Source: Mikania micrantha (taxonomy: Eukaryota; Streptophyta; Magnoliopsida; Asterales; Asteraceae). Taken from it: a DNA stretch of 64,000 bases. Of the stretch, positions 1 to 12,684 are shown one piece after another (position 1 is the first letter of the stretch; the number at the start of each line of letters is the position of its first letter). The DNA is taken from positions 107,400,362 through 107,464,361 of the forward strand of contig CM018693.1 in NCBI GenBank assembly GCA_009363875.1, written 5' to 3'. A program made the position numbers and the translations under genes. The notes under the pieces are model-generated. The model searched no databases. It was not told the DNA's origin and saw only the letters and a program-made list of their open reading frames with translations.

Positions 1-185
1 ACTCGTTACGGGGTAAGTATGAGGTTGCTCCCGTACTCGTTACGGGGTAAGTATGAGGTTGCTCCCGTACTCGTTACGGGGTAAGTATGAGGTTGCTCCC
101 GTACTCGTTACGGGGTAAGTACGACGTTGCTCCCATATTCATATGGGGTAAGTATGGTTGCTCCAGTACTTGCTACTGGGTAAGT
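1..185. repeat. 34-bp tandem repeat array in element G
   Basis: The unit has the core ACTCGTTACGGGGTAAGTAT and is 34 bp long. Units start at 1, 35, 69 and 103, followed by one or two degenerate units to about 185. The array is cut by the left window edge, so its true length is unknown. It lies upstream of LTR-like sequence and the broken pol of element G, so it is probably part of that element's LTR or leader. Confidence 0.9.
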
Positions 186-597
186 ATGGATCTGTAGAAC
201 GCTTCGGCGGGACAGATCAACGGTTATGGAGCCTTGTGCCGGCATAAGCCCACTGTTCGAATGGTAACAGTGGAACGTATGATGATGATGATGTAAGGAT
301 GTTATGTGCTAAGGTTATGGACTATGTGTATGAAATGATGTGTATGTTAAGTATGTTTAATGTTGTTTTATGAAAACTAGAACTCACCAGCGTAAGCTGA
401 CTTGATTTAGCATGTATGTCAGGTTAAAGGTATGATAGGAGAAGGCATGGAGCTCGGGCATAGGGTCATACGATCCAGTGGTTTTTGGCAATCCGATATG
501 TTTTTGATACAGACACTTTATTGAATTCTGTTTATCAAACTATGTTTATATTTCCGCTGCATGATTATGAAAGTTTTTAGTTTAAGAGCTATGTGTT
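186..597 (+). mobile_element. LTR/leader remnant of degraded gypsy element G
   Basis: This is non-coding sequence between the tandem array and the pol remnant. Positions 381-422 hold the ACTCACCAG..GCTGACTTGATTT..GTCAG module that also occurs near the 3' end of the other gypsy LTRs in this window, so I read the stretch as the 3' part of an LTR. The LTR end, primer site, gag and protease expected before pol are missing; a deletion seems to join LTR sequence to pol near 590-600. Confidence 0.55.
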
Positions 598-1803
598 ATG
601 ATGAAAACCAACCTCTGTGAGGTGCCCGGTTTAGGAACACATCCTCGAAAATCTCTTAAAATCATTTATACTCTCAAAGCCCAAAAACTTATATCGCACG
701 GGTATGAAGGATTTCTGGCTTCTATTAATGATGTATCGAAAGAATCACCTCACCTTGAAGACATTCCTATTGTTCGATACTACTTTAATGTCTTTCCAGA
801 AGAATTACCTAGATTACCACCAGAACGTGAGGTGGAATTCACCATTGATCTGATTACTGGTTTTGAACCTATTTCTAAGGCATCATACCGTATGGCCCCA
901 TTGGAGTTGAAGGAGCTGAAAGAGCAATTGCAAAAGTTGTTGGAACTCGGCTTTAATAGACCGAGTGTTTCACCATGGGGAGCACCTGTGCTTTTTGTGA
1001 AAAAGAAATATGGTAGCATGCGGTTATGCATCGACTACCGAGAGCTTAACAAGATAACCATCAGAAATCGCTATCCATTACCACATATTGATGATCTCTT
1101 CGATTAGCTTCAAGGAGCGAAGTTTTTCTCAAAAATTGATCTCAAATCGGGTTATCACCAGTTGAAGATTAGAGATCAAGATGTTTCAAAGACGGCTTTT
1201 CGTACACGTTACGGACATTATGAGTTTTTGGTCATGCCTTTTGGTTTGACTAATGCTCCAGCTGTCTTTATGGATATTATGAATTGTGTCTTTCATGATT
1301 ATCTAGACCGGTTTATGATCGTCTTTATTAACGATATTCTAGTATTCTCTAAAAGTAAATATGAAAATGAAGATCACCTTCGCACTGTTCTGGAGACCTT
1401 ACGCAAGAAAAAATTATACGCAAAATTTTCTAAATGTGAGTTTTGGCTGGAACAAGTCGCGTTTCTTGGTCACGTCGCATGAGCTGATGGTATCACCATG
1501 GATCCAGCAAAAGTGGAAGTTGTTACCTAACGGCCTAGACCGATCTCAGTCACTAAGGTTCGAAGCTTCCTAGGTTTGGCAGGTTACTACCGTCGTTTTG
1601 ACGAGGGATTCTCTATTTTAGCAATGCCTATCACTCAACTTATGAGGAAAGGGGTAAAATTTACTTAGAAAAAATGAAAGGGAGAAGTGTTTTGAAGAGT
1701 TAAAGACGAGACTTGTGTCCGCCCCTATACTTACTCTTCACTCGGGTTCAGGCGGATATCAAATTTATAGCGATGCCTCAAAGAAAGCACTTGGTTGTGT
1801 TCT
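598..1803 (+). pseudogene. Broken Ty3/gypsy pol of G: reverse transcriptase and start of RNase H
   Basis: The reading starts in the protease-RT linker and runs through recognisable RT blocks: WGAPVLFVKKK, CIDYRELNK, the PLPHIDDLFD block, and MPFGLTNAPAVFMD. Frame breaks are visible: TAG at 1105-1107, TGA at 1480-1482, then more stops and shifts up to the RNase H start (SDASKK..GCVL). The catalytic FIDD motif reads FIND (about 1324-1338), so one active-site Asp is lost. Gag and protease are absent upstream. The coding sequence is interrupted at 1803 by solo LTR F and resumes at 5277. The protein type is Ty3/gypsy (Metaviridae-like retrotransposon); the exact clade was not determined. It cannot make an active enzyme. 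Confidence 0.85.
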
Positions 1804-2289
1804 TGTCACACCCCGAGCCGGCGGGGTTGGATCGGAGTCCCCGGCGGGCGGAAGGTTCCCGGGCGCGATATCGTGAGTGATAATCATGATGATCAGATTG
1901 TTTACATTGCACATGATATAATGAGAAATGCTAAATAGAATGGAATTACAAAGTTAAATTACATCATTATTGTTTATAATTTAACAATGTAAATCTACCA
2001 TCAACATCATAAATTTCTATCTTGTATCTGTACAAGATATACAAAAATACATTGCATAATGATGTTCCAAAATAATGCAGGTTCAAAAATACTAAGTCTT
2101 CAATTTGAAGTCCTAGTCCAAAAGTATTGACTTCTTAATTGACATGTTCATCACCTGAGAAGTCATGCAAAAAGATCAAGTCAACACATGGTTGGTGAGT
2201 TCATATAGTTTAGTTATTGAAAAACAGGTTTGTGAACCTTTTAGGTAAAACCTTAACCTCATTAACATCACCTGTATCATCCAACTCGG

Positions 2290-2358
2290 TATGCTTATGT
2301 ATAGGGCATACCCCTGAGTCGAGCCTATGACCCACCCAGACGCCCTCCCACCACATAC
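2290..2358 (-). other. Recurrent TATAGGGC / CCCACCAC motif in F
   Basis: On plus the block reads GCTTATGTATAGGGCATAC, then about 30 bp, then CTCCCACCAC. The same block, with a possible stem-loop, recurs in D, F' and the C internal region (see findings). Function unknown. Confidence 0.5.
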
Positions 2359-3802
2359 TAAGCCACATAGGACATTAGTGTTAATGATAATTAAGCATTT
2401 TACCTACCATTCCATTGTATGATCATCCGAGATTTAAAGCATTCTGTTTAACAGTTTAAAACACACATGATAACACGGTTATGATTCCCATGATTCACTT
2501 GATTCCTTTGATTTCTGATCTGTAGAATTCCATGATTTCACAATGATTATAGATTTTTGATTAGGATCCTTAGATTTACTGATCCACACACAGGATTAGA
2601 TTCCATTGTATTTGATCTTTGACTTTAGTTCTTTTGATTCCACTTTGAATTTAGATTCTTGAATTTGAGCTTGATGGACTAAGGGTTTCTTTAAAGTTTT
2701 AGAATTTAGGTATTACTCATAAGAGTATTTAATTAACTTGTTAGTTAATTCGGCATAAAGATTTCCTAGACCGGAGTCTAGGATTATAGATAAGCATCCA
2801 TATATACGACATATAATAAATAAAGCATTTAAGTAAACAATTTAAATAAAAAGTTTACGCATGCTTCTTAGCCCCGCGTTTTAAAACAAAATGTTTAGAA
2901 AAAGGGGCAATGAACTCACCTGTGTTGCTCTGTAATGAATTACCACAAAATGCGCGCTCGTTGTTGTAGTCTATGTATCTTCAGTCCCTGAGTTGTGTTA
3001 AAAGAATTCGAATACAATAAGTACTTGTGGTAGTCGTCGTATCTAGGGTTTGGACTCGGCGTGCAACTAAGTGTCCTAGATTACTACTGTGCTTCTCTAA
3101 TTCCAGCTATCTAATCTAAGACATTCCCCGAAATCGATCCCCAATCCCACATTATTCATTATAAGTATTTAGTCAATCATTTTAAGTTAACACATTTTAA
3201 GATGAACATTTGATTATAAAAATCCATTATTTTAATTTAAAAGAGTTTACAAGTTAGTTTCCTTTTATTAAAACATGTTAATTTTAAAAGCCCATTGGGC
3301 CATCCTCGGCCCATTTATAAGAATTTGATTTCCTCTCAATGCATAGATTAACTGAGCATAGATAGTTTTAATTAAATCATCTAGATTAGTCATATGTCTT
3401 TATTGATTTTCCTAAGGATTTGAGTGTTAGTGATTTAATTCAACACTTCAACCCCATGTTGTTGTTTTGATCCTTTATGATTTTCTCTCATGTTTCTATC
3501 TCGAATTTAAGAGTTAACCATCCTCGTTTATATGATTCCCTTAGTTATGAGGTTTCCTGTTTTAGAAAGCACTACTCCACGTTTTCTTTAAAGAACTTCT
3601 AGCATCATAGACCAAAAGAATTTCTAGATTAAACCTCAAGATCCCTTTCTTGATAATCCCTAAGTTTAACCAAATAATTTACTCAAAGTTGTTTGCATGG
3701 AAACCCTAAAGTTATCCCCATGCACACACACATAAAAATGCATGCATGCCATGTGATCCAAACCCTACTCGATTCTAGTTCTTGCGATCAAACCCTCTTG
3801 AC

Positions 3803-4215
3803 CAACGAATGAACCATCCATTCGAATGGAGGCTGACTCGAATGAGGTTTGAGGAGAATGAATTTGGACCGAATGATGGCTATGGCGAATAGGACTCGGT
3901 CGACTGAGGCTAGCCGAATGAGAGGGTGTAGTGGCGACCGACTGACTGTGGTCGAATGACCCATGGTTCAGGCGAAGGGAAGTTGACTAATGGATGCCTT
4001 GGCCGAATAGGACTCAAGCCGAATAGGGTTGTTATGCTGCCATGTTGACCGAATGGGTGGGGTGCGAATGAGAGGCTATTCGCCCGAGTGTGATACACTG
4101 CGAATGAGAGGATGGCCGAAAGGGCTTGATCGAATGACTTCATACGGCCTTGATTCATTCGGCGAATGTCACAGCATGCTCATTCGGCGAGCTGAGCATT
4201 CCATTCGGCCGTCGG
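3803..4215 (-). repeat. CGAATG-type short-motif array inside LTR F
   Basis: There are a dozen or more copies of CGAATG / CGAATAGG / CCGAATGA at irregular 15-40 bp spacing. The array lies just downstream (minus sense) of the leader and its donor-like site. Equivalent places in D and F' carry arrays of different motifs. Confidence 0.7.
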
Positions 4216-4612
4216 ACTCCACAACCCTAACAGCCTCTATTTCATCTTAACGACCAAGATTCAACCAATGCTTGTTCCTACAACGTGTTGTGGTGTGGTT
4301 TGCCCTAGGTGGTGGCGCCTAGAACCGGCTAGACCAGAGTTCGAACATGAGGGTTTTAAAACCCTAAAAACCGGGAAGAATTTCTCATATTTACCTCAAA
4401 TCCGTCGGTTCAAAGCTTAGATCGGTTGTACTTCTATGATCTACTCGTTGTGGTGGTTGTTTTGACACCAAAAACTCACGATTTCATGGAGTATTGAGAG
4501 AGATCTTGGCTATGGCTTCCTAGAGAGAGAAAGAAGAGAGAGAAAGGGCCGGTGGTGGTGTTAAATGCTTGGTTGGTGGGGAAGATGAGGGTATTAAATG
4601 CCCTCATCAAGG

Positions 4613-4625
4613 CCTTAAATAACCC
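4613..4625 (-). promoter_or_regulatory. TATA-like box of LTR F
   Basis: The minus strand reads GGGTTATTTAAGG. It is followed downstream by a CT-rich leader (TTTCTCTCTCTTCTTTCTCT around 4520-4545) and a GAG/GTAAAT donor-like site. LTRs D and F' show the same order. Confidence 0.5.
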
Positions 4626-5276
4626 GGGTATGTTCGGGTTTGTTCGGTTTTGTTCGGTTTCGCGTAAAGGCGTTGGTTTCTCGTCGTTTTCGTAACAAAA
4701 CGGCTCGGTTTTAAACCAAGAATTTATAAAATTATTTTAGATTGTGATTCCTAATAAATTAACTAAATATCTTTTATTTATTTTAAATTTTCAAAAAAAT
4801 ATTTAATTGACTGTTTAAAATCGAATCGTGCAGTCGTCGCGCGTATGCGTTCGAATCGTCACCCGTACGAACACGGCGATAACTATACTTTTCAATATTG
4901 TTTTCTAATTATTGGATATCATTCAGAACGTTAAATTTCCAGATTTATTCGTACAGATCGTCACCTATACGAATAATCCGTCGGTTTAGCATTCACATAA
5001 CAACATCCATATTGTTTTGTTCAGTAAAGCCTCACATACGTTTATACGTAATAAGATCCTAACAAATAATCACACGATGGTTCTGTAATGCCAGATAATT
5101 ATCTGACTGATGAACCATAATTCTGAGCTTTGTTTCACTGAAATGATTCCGAACTGTGCTATGATAACATGTAATGACAATGATATATGAATGATAACTG
5201 AAATATGTACTTGATTTACTGTTCACGTTACTGTTAAGATCACTGTTCCGGTGACGTTTTCGGTACTAATGTTACA

Positions 5277-6338
5277 GTTCTCATGCAGCATGGCAAAGTC
5301 ATTGCCTATGCTTCTCCACAGCTTAAGCCGTATGAGGTCAACTACCCGACACATGACTTGAAATTAGCAGCTGTAGTATTCCCTCTTAAGATTTGGAGAC
5401 ATTATTTATACGGAGAAACTTGTGACATTATAACCGATCATAAAAGTCTCAAGTACATTTTTACTCAAAAAAAACTTAATATGAGGCAAAGAAGGTGGTT
5501 GGAACTACTCAAGGGTTATGATGCTAACATTCAATACCTCCTGGTAAGACGAATGTGGTAGCTGATGCACTAAGTAGAAAGAGTTCAGGTCATTTGGCTT
5601 GTCTTAGCTTTCAACCTCAAATTATATCAGATTTAGACAAAATGGAAGTTAGGTTACAGTTCAGCCAGTCAGACGGTTATCTTGCTAGACTAAAGATAGA
5701 ATTAAATCTAATCACGTGGATCAAAGAAGCTCAACAACATGATGCAGAACCTTGGGTGTTATTACAAAACTTGGAAGTGGGAAAGCAATCGGAATTTAGA
5801 GTTGATGAACAAGGAGTTATCTGGGGCAGAAAGGGACTATGTGTGCCAAATGATGATACCCTTCGTAAGTCCTTATTATCCTAAGGACACAGTTTGCCTT
5901 TTTTCTATTCATCCTGCATCCCCCAAGATGTATAGAGATTTCAGGTAAAACTTTTGGTGGAGTGGTATGAAGGAAGATGTAGCAAAGTATGTGGCCCATT
6001 GTTTAACTTGTCAACAAGTAAAGATCGAACATCAAAAAGCCAGTGGGATGTTACAACCATTAGATAATCCTGTATGGAAATGAGATGATGTTTCAATGGA
6101 TTTTGTTACAGGCCTACCACATTTAAGAAGAACGATGATATATGGGTTGTTATAGACAGACTAACAAAGTCAGCTTATTTCTTCGCAGTTCAACAAGATT
6201 TTTAGTTAGCCTATTGGCAGATATATTTACTCAGAATATTATTCGTTTACATGGCACTCCTTCTTCTATAGTATCAGATAGAGATCAACGTTTTACATCG
6301 CATTTTTGGAAGGGTTTACAAAAGGCTTATGGTACAAA
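5277..6338 (+). pseudogene. Broken pol of G: RNase H end and integrase
   Basis: This continues G after solo LTR F. Visible blocks are the RNase H connection (HGKVIAYASPQLKPYE, TDHKSLKYIF, RQRRWLELL), the DALSRK end of RNase H after a frame shift near 5540-5555, the integrase zinc-finger Cys pair (CLTCQQVK, about 6006-6029), the first catalytic region (SMDFVT, about 6093), DRLTKS, and the second catalytic region (SDRDQRFTS). In-frame stops and shifts occur near 5545, 5882, 5946, 6082 and 6202. Coding stops abruptly at 6338, where copia-type element E is inserted. About 60 codons between here and the next G fragment (13784) are missing. Confidence 0.8.
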
Positions 6339-7476
6339 TGTTGGGAATTCTAGGTTACTTTTAATTTAAACAGCTTCAATTAATCGTATTAATTGATAAA
6401 ATCAGTTTTCATAACACTAGATTAAACAGACAGATCAGATCTGACACAGCGGAAGCTTTTAAATTTTATAACACTTCGATTCGCATTTGAACCAATTCCC
6501 AAATCAGGATCCAGTTACAAATCGTTTAAATAACAATTAAATTAAATAACACAACCATAGGGGGTTTAAGAAATCGACCTTTACGAAGCGGTTCCAAATC
6601 CACACGATGGATCGGCAATGGTCTCGCTAGTTGACTCAAAACGATCACCCGAGTCCGGATCTCGTCCCACGAATCACCGGAATGGACCAAAACTGATTTC
6701 GGCTCGGCTCTCGGCTCGACACACGGTTCGGCTCGGTGGCCTTGCCTCAGCTTGGCTCGGGCAAGGCAGCCCTGCTGTGGCTCCTTTTGGCCCCTTGGCT
6801 AGGCCCGTGGTGCAGCCTGGTCGCAGCTCGGGTGCAGCCATTGGTGCGGCCCGGCTTGATGGCTCGGTGGTGGCTGCTTGCGGTGCCCACAAAACCCACA
6901 AAGGGTGGAGGTGTGGTGGATGGCTACCAAGGAAAGGGAGAGGGAGAGTGGGTGAAAGAGTTTCCCCCAAAATGTGGGAGGTTGGATCTACATTTAAAGT
7001 CAAATTTAGATCCACCTTTTTAGGATCTAAGAATTACCAATTCAAAATTTGATTCCCACATTTTATTTCACATTTAATTTAAATTAAAATCTTTTAATTT
7101 CATTAAACTCTTTTAGTAATTAAACCATTTAATTACTACTCTCCAATATTACTAACTAACAATTAGTTAGTAGCATTTAATTAAATGTCTAAAATTTAAC
7201 TAATTCTCAATTTGTCAATTAACATTTAACTAACAATCCCTTATAATAAAGTTCAAAACTTTATTTGTTTAACGAATTAATTATCTCAATAATTAATTCC
7301 CACCGATTATTATTTCATAAATAATAAAAGCCAATTCGATAAAACCGACAATTCATGATCGTATATTATGTTTAACAATTAAACATAAAGCCGTTGCCTT
7401 CCAAAGTGTAACTCTTTGGATCATACCTTTCATAGTAACGTTGACTTATCGTTAATCGGACATCCAATATCCAACA
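6339..7476 (-). repeat. 3' LTR of E (1138 bp)
   Basis: The plus strand starts TGTTGGGAATTCTAGG and ends CAATATCCAACA. It matches 12685-13783 along its length with scattered substitutions, so E is older than A or B. A GC-rich, CTCGG-rich stretch (about 6690-6960) lies in an otherwise AT-rich LTR. Long open frames there on both strands look fortuitous. Confidence 0.85.
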
Positions 7477-10400
7477 GACTCCCACTTGGACGATTCATCG
7501 ACTAAGTGATTCAACGTAGACCGTGTTGGACGCCTAGCTGCATCACGCTGCCCCTAGTAAGATATGATTTCTTAAGTCGACTAAAACTCCTTTAGTTTAA
7601 GTAACTATTTACTTTAACTAACAATTATAGTCTCAGATAACATTTATCTGTATATCCTTCCTATTTAGATATTCCTTGAACATGAGACATGGATCTCCTT
7701 TCAATCTCATATATTGTTCAAGTATTCTCATTCTCATTCTCAATTTAAACGATCTAACAAACTACTTTTAGTTTGAGCGTGGCCACGTGATTACATCAAT
7801 TTAAATCAACGAGGGCGCCAGAATATCTTCTCTTATCTGTATAAGAGTATAGAATCCCTTTGGCAGCATATAACTCCCACTTAATCTTAGAACCATTCCC
7901 AATCTTTACTCTTATTACTGCCTATTTTTCAAGATAGTGTTAGGTAAGATCAAAGAGTAACCTTTGATTAATGTTAGTTCAATATACTCCTTAGGTCTAA
8001 GGATATTTGTGTATATCTAATATACTTTAATATCAAAACATCTTATGACAATGATCCATGAAGAATGTTTTGAAGCGAGTTACATCCGACATCATTCTCT
8101 AATGAATGCCTATGAATCTTGGTTCTCAACACTTGAGCATTTATCACTATAAACTAACCAAGCATTCAAGCAGTCTTAGTTCAGACTGATTCCCATGAAT
8201 CTGATCGACTACGGACATTTAGAATACTATATTCAAGGATACTAAAATGTACAAAATTTCGAATTTTAGAAACATGATTCATTTTGCCTTTAACCATTAA
8301 AAAATGAACATTCAATGTTTCGTGTTTCGATTGTAGAGCACCCAATACTAAAGTTAAATCAGATTCCCCATCTATCATATCTAATATCTATTTATCTGCC
8401 TTATCCTCATATTCAGCTCTTTAAATAGATTTAGTGAACTGAATTGCTAGATTCTGATTTATAAATTTTATTTATTATTATGTCTTTCTTTCAGTTCTTT
8501 CTCGTAATGCTTCTACTATATACGACTACAATTTTATAGTCTTAGCTATACTACATTGTTGTCATATGTTTTCTCAATCTATTCCTAGTCATTAGGAATA
8601 TTATTGAGATTAGTAATGAATTCTTTCATTCTAAGCATTCTGATGCGTTTATTTGTGTTCTCTAACCTTTAGTGAACAATTCATGCATTGACATAGATAA
8701 TTTACATGTGACTCTTCATCTTATGCAACATTTATCTAATATTTATTTTCAATCTCTATTGAAAATGTCATTGGATAATCTATATATATTAATCATTAAT
8801 ATATATTCAATTTTATCAAATAAAATTGTTACTTATTTCGTTTAACATCATATGTTAAAGTTTATGTCTTTATTATAGAAACTACTTTTCTATAATTAGT
8901 ATGTCATCCACATACTTGCATCATGTTGTCATTAGAATTTACTATGCTCCCACTAGCCTTGACATATATATATGTATATATGTATATATGTATGTATAAC
9001 ATCTTTGTCTTTTAGGTAAAACTAATACCTTAGTTTCTTACCATGACAAAGATTCCCACTTGAGATGCTTTTATCAACCATGGATTTATCGCAACAAGTT
9101 TGCCATATTAGGATTTCAAAACTTTCTAATTACTTATAAGAATACTCAGTTAAGGTGTTCTTATGGTAATTCAGTTTTGATATTTAACTACTTATCTGTC
9201 AAACAACTCTTGTTTACAGGATTTATAGTATCCTAATACATCCATGTTGATCTTGTCTTGAAATTCTCTAATTTCAACTACACAACATTTAAATGTTCTT
9301 AAACAAGTCTCTTAGCTTGTTTTATTGCCTCTTTAGTGTTTATGGTTCCAAACCATATATTATATTTATCAATCAACAGTTACACTTCTGCAAGTTTTGG
9401 GTTCACTATGATCCCATGAGCTTCTGCAGATGTCATGTGTAACAACTGGTTCTTAAAATCATTTAATATCCATTCAAGCATTTTTTGTTGATTGAAACAT
9501 ATATTTGCATAATTGAACTCTTTCAATCTACACTATTTGATTTTCAACAATACAGTTCCCTACCTTAGGAAGCAATTGATGAAAATTCTATTTATTCCAT
9601 TTTGGGGATTTATGATAAATATCTTTATCATTAATGAGGATCCAATTTAAAATAAATGGTTAACAACTCTTTGTTAAATCCTCAAACCCCAAATAGAATT
9701 TATACATGTTTATTTTATAACTCTTTGTATTTACATGTATTTAAGCTAGTGTAGTAATTCATATGATTAGTTCATTGGGATATTTATTCATTGGATCATA
9801 TTCAAGAGAAGGACACATTGTGTATTGGTATTTATTAAATTACCTACATCATTGTGTACTTGGTTGTGAAACAGTTTCACATTATATGCATTAATTGGTA
9901 ACTTTTGGTTATATCTCATATATAACTATTGATGCTTTTAGATATTCAATTTATTGAAATCTTCTTTGAACTCTTTCAAAGATTTCATTAGGTTCAAAAC
10001 CTTATGAAATATTCATATTTAATCTTTAGACAATTTATGCAACAGAATTGCATATAAAAGATCACAATCTTTTTAACCTTCCTTAAGCATGTTGTGTAAT
10101 CATCAAAATCTTGTAACAACGAATTCCATTTTTAATTGTTTAGAGATTTATGTATTACACTTTGCTTTAAAGGTTAATCTTGTCTAATTATAATTATTTA
10201 AGCACTTTAAATTATTCTATTAATATGAATCATATGTATTGCCTTTATTAGTAATTCTATCATATAGAATTCACTTTGCATTATCAATAATTATTATCAA
10301 TTATGCTTTCAAAGCATTTTATCAAGCATAAATATAATTAATCAATAAATGCATAAATAATACTAGATGCAATAGTCTTAGTCAAACTAAGAATGTCAAA

Positions 10401-10576
10401 ATATTCATAATCGTTTTAAACAATTTAAACAATTAATGAAAAATGAAAGAATAAAAGAACATTTCTTCTATTTGTCTTGTCTTCCATTCCATGGAATTCA
10501 AGACTCAAGCTCCCAGCTAATCAACCACTTTGAATACCTGCAAATAATCGAAATAATTGTGACACTCACATTATTA
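7477..10576. mobile_element. Non-coding AT-rich internal region of E
   Basis: This is the 3.1 kb between the polypurine tract of E (about 7477-7490) and its gag. I see no protein motif on either strand, only short chance frames. A (TATATG)n-like microsatellite lies at 8964-8998. The DNA could be heavily decayed pol or sequence that never coded. Confidence 0.6.
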
Positions 10577-11231
10577 TCAAAGATTTGTCAATTCAAGAAA
10601 TATGTTGAATGAACAAGGCATACCAGAAGATCCCGACGAACCTGAACTCTTCAGTCGCCGTGCAACAATGTGCTGGACCTCATCAACGTTGGTCAATGGT
10701 CTCTTCCTCCCACTGCTCACCTCTACCCTCATCTTGGTTTCCTCTACCAAGAGCATCCCCTTGAGTTCATCAATTGTCCCTCCAAAGATATTTCTTTTGT
10801 AACTTGTTACAAAAGATTCATATTCCTCAGGTAGGGAAATAAGGATGAAATCAATAGCAATATCAAGGTTCATGGGATAGCCTAGTTTGCCAAGCCTATC
10901 GAAATAGCCTTGCCCTATCAACGTGAGCTCCTACGTCTCCACTCGGTCTCAAACCCTTTTGGACCTCCTTAAGAATTTCAAATCGCCAAAACCTGTTTGG
11001 AAGGAAACTCTTCTTGATCTCCTCAATCATCTCATGACTAGAGAGATACATAAGCTGATCCACATATCCAGGAGACACCAAAGTCAATATGAGATATTTT
11101 ATCTCACATTCGTGTCCAATATGCTTCATCCTTTCAAATGTGGTGCAGCCTATAGGTGGCTCAGGAGTAATAGGGTTATCCAAAGCATACAACTTCCCTT
11201 CTGTTCTTAGGACTTCTCTAAGGTGATGCAC
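10577..11231 (-). pseudogene. Copia-type gag remnant of E
   Basis: Two minus-strand frames overlap (11231-10896 and 10921-10577), implying a frameshift near 10900. The upstream part carries LREVLRTEGKLYALDNPI and the downstream part GYFDRLGKLGYPMNLDIAID, then LISLPEEYESFVTSY, all typical of plant Ty1/copia Gag (UBN2-like). The zinc knuckle that normally follows is not seen; the frame ends in an SSGSSG stretch and unrelated residues. Gag would form the virus-like particle that packages element RNA. With the shift and missing knuckle, this copy is unlikely to work. Confidence 0.75.
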
Positions 11232-12684
11232 CTAAGTAGAAAAATTACTCCCATTGAACTACTTTCGAAAAAGACTTGTCCTATGGGGTTTAGTAGCATC
11301 AATGAAAGACATCTATAAAATTCAAAAGAAAGGTTTTAGTATTTCATGCTTTATATAATCCAAAATTAATTATGACTCATTAACAAAATTAATTTAGAAT
11401 TGTGAGATTATGTTTATTTAATGAACAGTGAATTGGCTAAGATCTCTGTTTACTGTTCACAATAATACAGGAGGGTTACGATAACCAATTATGACAAATC
11501 ATAATCCTCAAGTTTTGGGGTTTGTTAGAACACACATTTCTAACTTTGTACATTTACCCCAACTATGCCAACTCGACTCTTCAAGTATACGCCTTACAAT
11601 TTTCTACTGAATGACCGGCCTAAGTGTATTAGGAATTGCGATCATTCCTGTTTTAATAAAACCATAGACCTAGCGCAGAGTAAGCACTAACACTAGATGT
11701 TAGGTCAAATTGATAAAGTGTCTCAAATCTAAGGTGGCATTTAAATCAAAATGTTTATCCTTTTCTAACATATATAAACCTATAGCAGGGTAAGCACTAA
11801 CTCTAGATTTACATATTTAGAAAATAAACATCTTGACCAATGAGTCTTTTAATTACTTTAATTAATTGCTTTTATGGTTCGAAAACATTATGGACAACTA
11901 ATTTTAAATGAGGATAGTTGTGCATTTTATAAAATCTCTATTTTATTTATTCGCTATCTAATTGAAATCCTATTTCAATTTTGACCTAATTTGTTTTAAT
12001 ACCTTATTAAAACTAAATTGATCATAATCGCGAATTTGTTAGTCTAATCAATCGTATTGATTTTATTGTTTTAGTTTAAAACTATTGAACAATTTGAAGC
12101 ATGACACAAATCGTACCATTTTTAACAAAATCATATTTGTTCTTGATTTGCGATAGTTTGAAACTCCTTTCAACTCTCGACTCGATTAGTTTTAAATACC
12201 TTATTTAAACTAAGTCGGTAATTATCGCGAATCATTTTAAACTAACAAGTTCTAATTTTATAAAATAAACATTTTATTTTGTAAATTGTTTTATTAAAAT
12301 AAAACACTTTTATTTTAAAAACCCTTTTAAAGTAACTACAAAACTCCTTTTGTATTACTTATCGTTTTGCAATAATTCGGAAAATTTTGTTTTAGCTAGT
12401 TTTATATTTCCTAAATATTAAACAACCACAAACAACAAAATGTGATTATGAAACGAGCCAAAGTCTCATTTGTTCGGTTTAGTTCGAGACGTCAAACACA
12501 AACCAAACGATACTAGGGTTTACAATTCAACGCCTTGAATGTTGTCTCCCACTTGATCCAAGATCTCCATCTTCGATCTCCCTGATTGTCTCTATCTTCC
12601 GTCTTGTATCCATTGCTTGATTACAATTGTAAAGTACAAATTACATTACAAAATTGAAACCTAATCTATTACATCGGGTCCAAA

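Larger units (their letters stand above)
1804..5276 (-). mobile_element. Solo LTR F (gypsy-type, 3.47 kb)
   Basis: The plus strand begins TGTCACACCCCGAGCC and ends ACTAATGTTACA, giving TG..CA ends. It is flanked by the 5-bp duplication GTTCT at 1799-1803 and 5277-5281. Removing it restores the RNase H reading frame of G exactly. A relative, F', lies in opposite orientation at 52228-55345 with a closely similar first 100 bp, which fixes the orientation as minus. There is no internal coding region, so it is a solo LTR left by LTR-LTR recombination. On the minus strand it holds a TATA-like box (4613-4625), a CT-rich leader, a donor-like GAG/GTAAAT at 4394, a donor-like CAG/GTGAGT at 2919 and an acceptor-like TCTCAG/G at 2155. 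Confidence 0.9.

Noticed and set aside
1..185. CRISPR-like array
   Set aside because: Units are head-to-tail without unique spacers, in plant DNA.
6618..7052. Long open frames on both strands in the GC-rich part of E LTR (also 12872-13357)
   Set aside because: They lie inside LTRs, have no recognisable domain and reflect GC-rich, CTCGG-repetitive sequence. Similar frames in the two LTRs follow from LTR homology.
12661..12684. Clear primer-binding site of E
   Set aside because: TGGACCCGATG follows the LTR on minus, but I cannot match it to a tRNA 3' end with confidence, so I did not annotate it.
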